A stretch of 12,167 nucleotides of DNA from Chloroflexota bacterium (GTDB lineage Bacteria > Chloroflexota > Dormibacteria > Aeolococcales > Aeolococcaceae): assembly GCA_003491925.1 (NCBI GenBank), contig DNAU01000366.1:12060-24226 (forward strand), read 5' to 3'. This document shows, piece after piece, positions 7,970 to 12,167 of the stretch. Positions within the stretch are counted from its first letter, which is position 1. The number at the start of each line of letters is the position of its first letter. Both the position numbers and the translations under genes were made by a program. Below the pieces are notes generated by a model, which was given only the letters and a program-made list of their open reading frames with translations, ran no database searches and was not told the origin of the DNA.

Positions 7970-9337
7970 GTGATCCCCCGTTACACCCCGGCCGCGATCG
8001 CCGCCGTCTTCAGCGACGAATCCCGGCTCGGGCGGTGGCTGGAGGTGGAGCTGCTGGCCGCCGAGGGCTGGGCGGCCACCGGACGGATTCCCGCGGAGGC
8101 GGCGCGGAAGCTGAGGGCGGGCGCGCGGGTCGACCCCACCCGGATCGCCGAGCTCGAGGCCGAGCAGGGCCACGACGTCGCCGCCTTCGTCCAGGCGGTC
8201 CAGGAGACGGTCGGAGACGAGGGTCGCTACTTCCACCTGGGGCTCACCTCCTCCGACGTCGTCGACACCGCCCTGGCCACCCAGCTTCGTGACGCCGCAC
8301 GCCAGATCGAGGAGGACGCCACGGCCCTGGAGCGGGCGCTCGCCGCCCAGGCGGTCCGCCACCGGCTCACGCTGATGCCGGGACGGACCCATGGGGTGCA
8401 CGCCGAGCCGCTCAGCCTCGGCGTCAAGCTCGCCGGCCACTACGACGAGGTCCGGCGTGGCCGGCTCCGGCTGGCCGCGGCCGCCGCGGAGGTCGCGGTC
8501 GGCCAGGTCAGCGGTCCGGTGGGCACCCACACCTCGGTCCCGCCCGAGGTCGAGGAGCACGTCTGCGAGGGGCTGGGGCTGGGCGTGGCCGACGTCGCCA
8601 CCCAGGTGCTGGCCCGTGACCGCCATGCCGCCCTGGTCACCGCGATGGCCATCCTGGGAGCCAGCCTGGAGCGGCTCGCCACCACCGTCCGGCTGCTCCA
8701 GCAGACCGAGGTTGCGGAGCTCGAGGAGCCGTTCGCGGAGCGGCAGAAGGGATCGTCGGCCATGCCCCACAAGCACAATCCGGTGCTCTCGGAGCGGATC
8801 TGCGGCCTGGCCCGGGTGCTCCGCGGCCACGCGGTCACCGCCCTCGAGGATGTCGCCCTCTGGCACGAGCGCGACATCTCCCACTCGTCCGCGGAGCGGA
8901 TCATCCTCCCCGACTCCTGCGCCCTGCTCGACTACATGCTGCGGCTCTGCGCCCGGGTCGTCCTCCAGGTTCGTGTCAACCCTGGCAAGATGTTGCAGGA
9001 CGTCGAGACCCTGGGCCGGATCACCTGCTCGCCCCGGGTGCTCGACGCCCTGATCGGCGCGGGCTGGTCCCGGGAGCGCGCCTATCGCGAGGTCCAGGCC
9101 CTCGCCGAACGGGCGCGCGCCGGTGAGGCCGGGTTCGAGGCGCTGGTCCGATCGCGACTGTCCGCCGACCTGGCGCCGGAGGTGCTGGACGGCTGCTTCG
9201 ACCTCGCCGCCTACCTCGCCGGCATCGATCTCATCTACCGCCGGCTCGGGCTCGAGATCCGCGAGCCGGAGCCGGGGAACGTGACCGAGGAGCGTCCGCA
9301 GCTCGCCGTCGAGGCGGGGATCGGAGGAGGCCATTGA
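7970..9337 (+). CDS. purB: adenylosuccinate lyase
   Basis: Cleaves SAICAR to AICAR plus fumarate and adenylosuccinate to AMP plus fumarate, in IMP and AMP synthesis. From the GTG at 7970 it has 455 residues and begins MIPRYTPAAIAAVFSDESR, matching the usual PurB N-terminus (MIxRYs...), which is why this start is chosen. Further features are LTSSDVVDT (from about residue 92), GRTHGVHAEP with the active-site His at 141, and the fumarase/aspartase superfamily signature SSAMPHKHNP at 262-271 with the catalytic Ser on the flexible loop. The frame stays open upstream to 7814, but those residues do not look like PurB. No Shine-Dalgarno precedes the GTG, consistent with a leaderless message from the TAGAAT box. 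The TGA shares a base with the purC ATG. Confidence 0.95.
   Translation: MIPRYTPAAIAAVFSDESRLGRWLEVELLAAEGWAATGRIPAEAARKLRAGARVDPTRIAELEAEQGHDVAAFVQAVQETVGDEGRYFHLGLTSSDVVDTALATQLRDAARQIEEDATALERALAAQAVRHRLTLMPGRTHGVHAEPLSLGVKLAGHYDEVRRGRLRLAAAAAEVAVGQVSGPVGTHTSVPPEVEEHVCEGLGLGVADVATQVLARDRHAALVTAMAILGASLERLATTVRLLQQTEVAELEEPFAERQKGSSAMPHKHNPVLSERICGLARVLRGHAVTALEDVALWHERDISHSSAERIILPDSCALLDYMLRLCARVVLQVRVNPGKMLQDVETLGRITCSPRVLDALIGAGWSRERAYREVQALAERARAGEAGFEALVRSRLSADLAPEVLDGCFDLAAYLAGIDLIYRRLGLEIREPEPGNVTEERPQLAVEAGIGGGH
9323..9330 (+). promoter_or_regulatory. ribosome binding site of purC
   Basis: GGAGGAGG lies inside the end of purB, 6 nt before the ATG at 9337. It supports ATG 9337 over the TTG at 9334. 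Confidence 0.8.
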
Positions 9338-10218
9338 TGACCCCGGTACTGATGACGGCGGAGGACGTCGGCCTGGAGGTGTTCCGCCGGGGCAAGGTGC
9401 GCGACACCTTCGTCCTCGACGACGGGAGCCTGCTGATGGTGGCGACCGACCGCCTCTCCGCCTTCGATGTCGTCCTGCCCGACCCCATCCCCGAGAAGGG
9501 CCGGACGCTCACCCAGATCTCGCGCTGGTGGTTCGCGCGGACGTCCGACATCATGGCCAACCACCTGCTCCCCGATCGGGACGACGCGGTGCCACCCGAG
9601 GTCTGGGCGGAGTGGCGGGAGCGGTCGATGCGCTGTTCCCGGGCCGAGCGCATCGACATCGAGTGCGTGGTCCGCGGTCACCTCTCCGGATCCGGCTGGA
9701 AGGAGTATCGCGACCAGGGGACGCTGGCCGGCGAGCCGCTGCCCGCGGGACTGCGCGAGTCCTCGCCGCTCCCCGAGCTCCGCTTCACGCCGGCGACCAA
9801 GAACGACACCGGGCATGACGTCAACATCAGCCGTGCCGACCTGGCCGCGACCGTCGGCGCCGAGCTCGCCGGTCAGCTCGAGCGGACATCGCTCGAGCTC
9901 TTCCGCCGTGCCGCCGAGCACTGCCGGAGCCGCGGCATCATCCTGGCCGACACCAAGTTCGAGTTCGGCATGATCGGCGGCCGGCTCTGCCTGATCGACG
10001 AGATCTTCACCCCCGACTCGTCGCGCTTCTGGGATGCGGCGGAGTGGCGCGAGGGCCACGCCGCGGTCTCCTTCGACAAGCAGCCGGTTCGCGACTACCT
10101 GGAGACCCTCGACTGGGACAAGCGGCCGCCAGGGCCCCAGCTTCCCCCCGCGGTGATCGCGGCCACCACGGCCCGCTACCTCGAGGCGGCCCGGCGGATC
10201 TGCGGTCTCGAGCTGTGA
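9337..10218 (+). CDS. purC: phosphoribosylaminoimidazole-succinocarboxamide (SAICAR) synthase
   Basis: Joins CAIR and aspartate with ATP to give SAICAR, the substrate of the PurB encoded just upstream. The 293 residues match the longer form of the family. Motifs include GKVRDTF (19-25, ATP site), TDRLSAFDVVLPDPIPEKG, ECVVRGHLSGSGWKEY, ADTKFEFG, DEIFTPDSSRFW and SFDKQPVRDYL. The start is ATG 9337, which overlaps the purB stop (TGATG) and has a strong Shine-Dalgarno; a TTG immediately upstream is in frame but less likely. Its stop overlaps the purS GTG by 4 bp. Confidence 0.95.
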   Translation: MTPVLMTAEDVGLEVFRRGKVRDTFVLDDGSLLMVATDRLSAFDVVLPDPIPEKGRTLTQISRWWFARTSDIMANHLLPDRDDAVPPEVWAEWRERSMRCSRAERIDIECVVRGHLSGSGWKEYRDQGTLAGEPLPAGLRESSPLPELRFTPATKNDTGHDVNISRADLAATVGAELAGQLERTSLELFRRAAEHCRSRGIILADTKFEFGMIGGRLCLIDEIFTPDSSRFWDAAEWREGHAAVSFDKQPVRDYLETLDWDKRPPGPQLPPAVIAATTARYLEAARRICGLEL

Positions 10219-10475
10219 GGTTCCTCGCCGAGGTCGTGATCTCGCTCAAGCCGGTGGTCAACGACCCCCAGGGCCTCACCGTCAGGGCGGGGCTCCACCA
10301 GCTGGGCTTCGCCGAGGTGAGCGAGGTCCGGGTCGGCAAGCACATTGCCCTGGAGGTCGAGGGGGACTCCGAGGCCGGGGTCCGCCGGCGGGTCGCCGAG
10401 ATGTGCGAGAGGCTGCTGCGCAACCCAGTGATCGAGGACTACCGCATCGAGCTCCGGGAGGGCGGGTCCCGATGA
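10215..10475 (+). CDS. purS: FGAM synthetase subunit PurS
   Basis: A small (86-residue) subunit that bridges PurQ and PurL in the three-part FGAM synthetase, which turns FGAR, glutamine and ATP into FGAM. Recognised from RFLAEVVISLKPVVNDPQG, LHQLGFAEVSEVRVGKHI and LLRNPVIEDYRIEL, which align with PurS throughout. The GTG start is within the purC stop (GTGA, 10215-10218) and no Shine-Dalgarno is evident, so translation is likely coupled. It is followed by a palindromic block, not directly by purQ. Confidence 0.93.
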   Translation: MRFLAEVVISLKPVVNDPQGLTVRAGLHQLGFAEVSEVRVGKHIALEVEGDSEAGVRRRVAEMCERLLRNPVIEDYRIELREGGSR

Positions 10476-10630
10476 CATCGGCGGCACGCGCGAGCGCGCG
10501 AAGCGCGCATCCGGCGCCGAGTGGCGCCGAGCCAGGGGTGAGCGGCGCGTGGCTCCGCCACCGCGGCGAGGGGGCGGCACGCCCCCTGCTAGGCGCGGGG
10601 TCCCCGCGCCGCCTGCGGCGGGGGGCATGA
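10472..10630 (+). CDS. bridging 52-codon frame between purS and purQ
   Basis: The ATG at 10472 overlaps the purS stop (ATGA, 10472-10475) and has GGGAGGG 9 nt upstream (10456-10462). The TGA at 10628-10630 overlaps the purQ start (ATGA, 10627-10630). The product would begin MTSAARASARSAHPAPSG and end SPRRLRRGA: Ala/Arg/Gly/Pro-rich with no recognisable domain, as expected of translated palindromes. It may matter as a ribosome path that keeps purQ coupled to purS and need not make a useful peptide. The good Shine-Dalgarno and overlap suggest this ATG, or its site, was once the purQ start. Whether it is translated is unknown. Confidence 0.4.
   Translation: MTSAARASARSAHPAPSGAEPGVSGAWLRHRGEGAARPLLGAGSPRRLRRGA
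10487..10621. repeat. cluster of GC-rich palindromes inserted between purS and purQ
   Basis: Six hairpin-forming inverted repeats tile this stretch: GCGCGC-GAA-GCGCGC (10494-10508), GGCGCC-GAGT-GGCGCC (10513-10528, also a direct repeat), GTGGC-TCC-GCCAC (10549-10561), GGGGGCG-GCA-CGCCCCC (10570-10586), GGCGCGGGG-T-CCCCGCGCC (10592-10610) and CCGCC-TGC-GGCGG (10609-10621). Other intra-operon junctions here overlap by 1 to 4 bp, so this block looks inserted. It may be a REP/RPE-like palindromic element or an RNA structure between cistrons. No element family is recognised. Confidence 0.65.
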
Positions 10631-11340
10631 GGTTCGGCATCGCGGTCTTCCCGGGGACGTGGAGCGACCGCGACTGCGCCCGCGCGGTGGATGTCGCCGG
10701 GTACGAGTCCGTCTACCTCTGGCATCGGGATCGGGACCTGCGCGGCTCCGACTGCGTGATCCTGCCCGGCGGTTTCTCCTATGGCGACCACCTGCGCACC
10801 GGAGCCGTCGCCCGCTTCGCGCCGCTCATGGAGTCGGTTCAGGAGTTCGCCGCCGGGGGTGGGCTCGTGCTCGGGATCTGCAACGGCTTCCAGATCCTCT
10901 GCGAAGCGCACCTGCTCCCCGGCGCGCTGACCCGCAACCAGTCGCTCGAGTTCCGTTGCGAGATGAGCTGGCTGCGGGTGGAGACGGCGGAGACGCCCTT
11001 CACCAGCGCCTGCGACCGCGATCAGGTGCTCGCCATCCCGGTCAGCCACGGCGAGGGCCGCTACGTCGCCGAGCCGTCCACCCTGGACCGGCTGGAGGCG
11101 GAGGCCCGGGTCGCCTTCCGCTACGTCTCGCCGGATGGCTCGCCGGTCGGGGATGCCTCCCCGAACGGGTCGATGCGCGACATCGCCGGCATCGTGAGCG
11201 AGGGGAGGAACGTGCTCGGGATGATGCCCCACCCCGAGCGCGCCGCGGAGCCGCTGCTCGGGAGCACGGATGGCATGCGCATCTTCCGCAGCGTGGTGAA
11301 CGCCGTGGCGGCTGACTCCGCCTTCGCGGTCGCGCCGTGA
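10627..11340 (+). CDS. purQ: FGAM synthetase subunit PurQ (glutamine amidotransferase)
   Basis: The class I glutaminase subunit that supplies ammonia to PurL. The 237 residues begin MRFGIAVFPGTWSDRDCARA and include VILPGGFSYGDHLRTGAVAR, the nucleophile elbow GICNGFQ (Cys85) and MMPHPER giving His202 and Glu204, so the catalytic triad is complete. ATG 10627 is chosen because the PurQ N-terminus starts there; an in-frame GTG at 10549 would add 26 Pro/Arg-rich residues made of palindrome sequence. Upstream is a G-run (GGGGGG) rather than a proper Shine-Dalgarno. The stop sits in a GTGA with the first copy of the repeat that precedes purL. Confidence 0.95.
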   Translation: MRFGIAVFPGTWSDRDCARAVDVAGYESVYLWHRDRDLRGSDCVILPGGFSYGDHLRTGAVARFAPLMESVQEFAAGGGLVLGICNGFQILCEAHLLPGALTRNQSLEFRCEMSWLRVETAETPFTSACDRDQVLAIPVSHGEGRYVAEPSTLDRLEAEARVAFRYVSPDGSPVGDASPNGSMRDIAGIVSEGRNVLGMMPHPERAAEPLLGSTDGMRIFRSVVNAVAADSAFAVAP

Positions 11341-11375
11341 GCGCGCCCGCCCGCATCTTGGCGGTCGACCCGTGA
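11337..11375 (+). CDS. 12-codon mini-frame 1 between purQ and purL
   Basis: GTG 11337 overlaps the purQ TGA (GTGA). The frame encodes [12 protein letters not shown] and stops at TGA 11373-11375, which overlaps the next GTG. It resembles the PurL N-terminus ([12 protein letters not shown]) and arises from the repeat. No Shine-Dalgarno is visible; translation would be by reinitiation after purQ. Confidence 0.4.
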   Translation: MSAPARILAVDP

Positions 11376-11410
11376 GCCCGCCCGCCCCGATCTCCCCGGT
11401 CGCCCGGTGA
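11372..11410 (+). CDS. 12-codon mini-frame 2 between purQ and purL
   Basis: GTG 11372 overlaps the stop of mini-frame 1 (GTGA). The frame encodes [12 protein letters not shown] and stops at TGA 11408-11410, which overlaps the purL GTG at 11407. It is the second of two step-like frames that could pass ribosomes from purQ to purL. Confidence 0.4.
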   Translation: MSPPAPISPVAR

Positions 11411-12167
11411 GCGCGCCCGCCCCGGTCTCCGCTGCTCAGCTCGCCGAGGTGGCGCTCACCCGTGACGAGTACGAGCTGGCTTCGCGGCGATTGGGCCGAA
11501 CGCCGACGGAGGTCGAGCTCGGCGTCATCGGCGCCATGTGGAGTGAGCACTGCGGCTACAAGACCAGCAAGCCCCTGCTTGCCCGGCTCCCGACCAGCGG
11601 GGCCCGAGTGCTCCAGGGCCCCGGCGAGAACGCCGGCGCCGTCGACATCGGGGGCGGGCTGGCCTGCGTCTTCAAGATCGAGTCCCACAACCATCCGTCG
11701 GCGATCGAGCCCTACCAGGGCGCCGCGACCGGCGTCGGGGGCATCCTCCGCGACGTCTTCACCATGGGGGCGCGTCCCGTCGCCCTGCTCGACTCGCTGC
11801 GTTTCGGCCCCTTCGAGGAGCCCGCCCAGCGCCACCTCCTCGATGGCGTCGTCGCCGGAATCGGCGGCTATGGCAACTGCATCGGCGTGCCGACGGTGGG
11901 CGGTGAGCTCTACTTCGACGACTCCTACCGTCACAACTGCCTGGTCAACGCCATGTGCGTGGGGATCATCGAGCAGTCCAAGCTGACCCGGGCGGCCGCC
12001 GCGGGCCCCGGCAATCTGGTGCTCCTGGTCGGCGCCGACACCGGTCGTGACGGGATCCACGGTGCCACCTTCGCCTCGGTGGAGCTCAACGACGCGTCGA
12101 GCGAGCGGCGCCCCGCGGTCCAGGTCGGCAACCCCTTCCTCGAGAAGTGCCTGATGGAGGTCTGCGT
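11407..12167 (+). CDS. purL: FGAM synthetase subunit PurL, 3' end cut by the window edge
   Basis: The ATP-binding synthetase subunit of FGAM synthetase; 253 complete codons are visible of a protein usually of about 730-750 residues. From GTG 11407 it begins [20 protein letters not shown] and shows [34 protein letters not shown] (SEHC from residue 46), [33 protein letters not shown] (first His at residue 94), [50 protein letters not shown] and [12 protein letters not shown]. The frame is open back to the purQ stop, so a more upstream start is formally possible, but the GTGA junction and repeat structure favour 11407. No Shine-Dalgarno is visible. Confidence 0.94.
   Translation, partial: MSAPAPVSAAQLAEVALTRDEYELASRRLGRTPTEVELGVIGAMWSEHCGYKTSKPLLARLPTSGARVLQGPGENAGAVDIGGGLACVFKIESHNHPSAIEPYQGAATGVGGILRDVFTMGARPVALLDSLRFGPFEEPAQRHLLDGVVAGIGGYGNCIGVPTVGGELYFDDSYRHNCLVNAMCVGIIEQSKLTRAAAAGPGNLVLLVGADTGRDGIHGATFASVELNDASSERRPAVQVGNPFLEKCLMEVC

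Larger units (their letters stand above)
11337..11441 (+). repeat. three imperfect 35-bp tandem repeats covering the purL start
   Basis: Units are 11337-11371, 11372-11406 and 11407-11441. Each begins GTGAGC and shares CGCCCGCCC. By direct count units 1 and 2 agree at 27 of 35 bases; units 2 and 3 agree at 22 of the first 24 and then diverge. The third unit encodes the PurL N-terminus. Length 35 is one less than 36, so each copy shifts frame and the GTGA of the next copy supplies its stop. Confidence 0.85.

Noticed and set aside
7703..9334. 543-residue minus-strand frame antisense to purB
   Set aside because: The purB frame carries all expected motifs; the antisense product is low-complexity and would collide with the sigma promoter.
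10549..10626. N-terminal extension of PurQ from GTG 10549
   Set aside because: The extra residues are translated palindrome sequence and PurQ proteins begin at the MRFGIAVFPG position.
11337..11441. CRISPR-like array
   Set aside because: Units are contiguous with no spacers and contain start codons; a tandem duplication explains them.
10282..12060. 592-residue minus-strand frame antisense to purS, purQ and purL
   Set aside because: Composition reflects the complement of conserved pur genes; no family resemblance.

Overview
This is a GC-rich bacterial chromosome segment (roughly 70% G+C by eye) with tightly packed genes, many GTG starts and long spurious antisense frames. The gene content (a YkuD-type L,D-transpeptidase of the kind common in Chloroflexota and Dormibacterota relatives, an ECF sigma factor paired with a large Ig-like/propeller membrane protein, and purBCSQL) fits a Gram-positive-like lineage such as Chloroflexota, Dormibacterota or a deep Actinomycetota. 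The sequence alone does not settle which. I see no mobile-element genes, tRNA, rRNA or CRISPR array.

Layout: (1) The left edge holds the 3' part of an L,D-transpeptidase gene on the plus strand. (2) Facing it is a minus-strand operon of a small helical protein, a YdbS-like bPH2 protein and a YdbT-like protein with three bPH2 domains. (3) Diverging from that operon is a plus-strand biotin carboxylase gene (accC type), which ends 2 bp from the next, convergent gene. (4) A minus-strand pair encodes a BldN-like ECF sigma factor followed, with a 4-bp overlap, by an 848-residue single-pass membrane protein that is probably its anti-sigma partner or sensor. (5) Diverging from the sigma factor is a plus-strand purine operon purB-purC-purS-purQ-purL, with purL cut by the right edge. 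It covers SAICAR synthesis and cleavage (PurC, PurB) and the three-subunit FGAM synthetase (PurS, PurQ, PurL).

The most unusual parts are two junctions in the purine operon. Between purS and purQ lies about 150 bp of back-to-back GC-rich palindromes. It is crossed by a 52-codon frame whose ATG overlaps the purS stop and whose TGA overlaps the purQ start. Between purQ and purL, a 35-bp unit that includes the purL start is present three times. The unit length is one less than a multiple of three, so each extra copy forms a 12-codon frame that starts at its own GTG and ends at the TGA inside the GTGA of the next copy. From purB to purL, every stop codon therefore overlaps a start codon, an unbroken ladder of possible termination-reinitiation events. 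The control region between the sigma gene and purB holds an ECF-type promoter candidate pointing at the sigma gene. It also holds a TAGAAT -10 box with an adjacent 15-bp palindrome just before the purB GTG, suggesting a leaderless, regulated purine mRNA.
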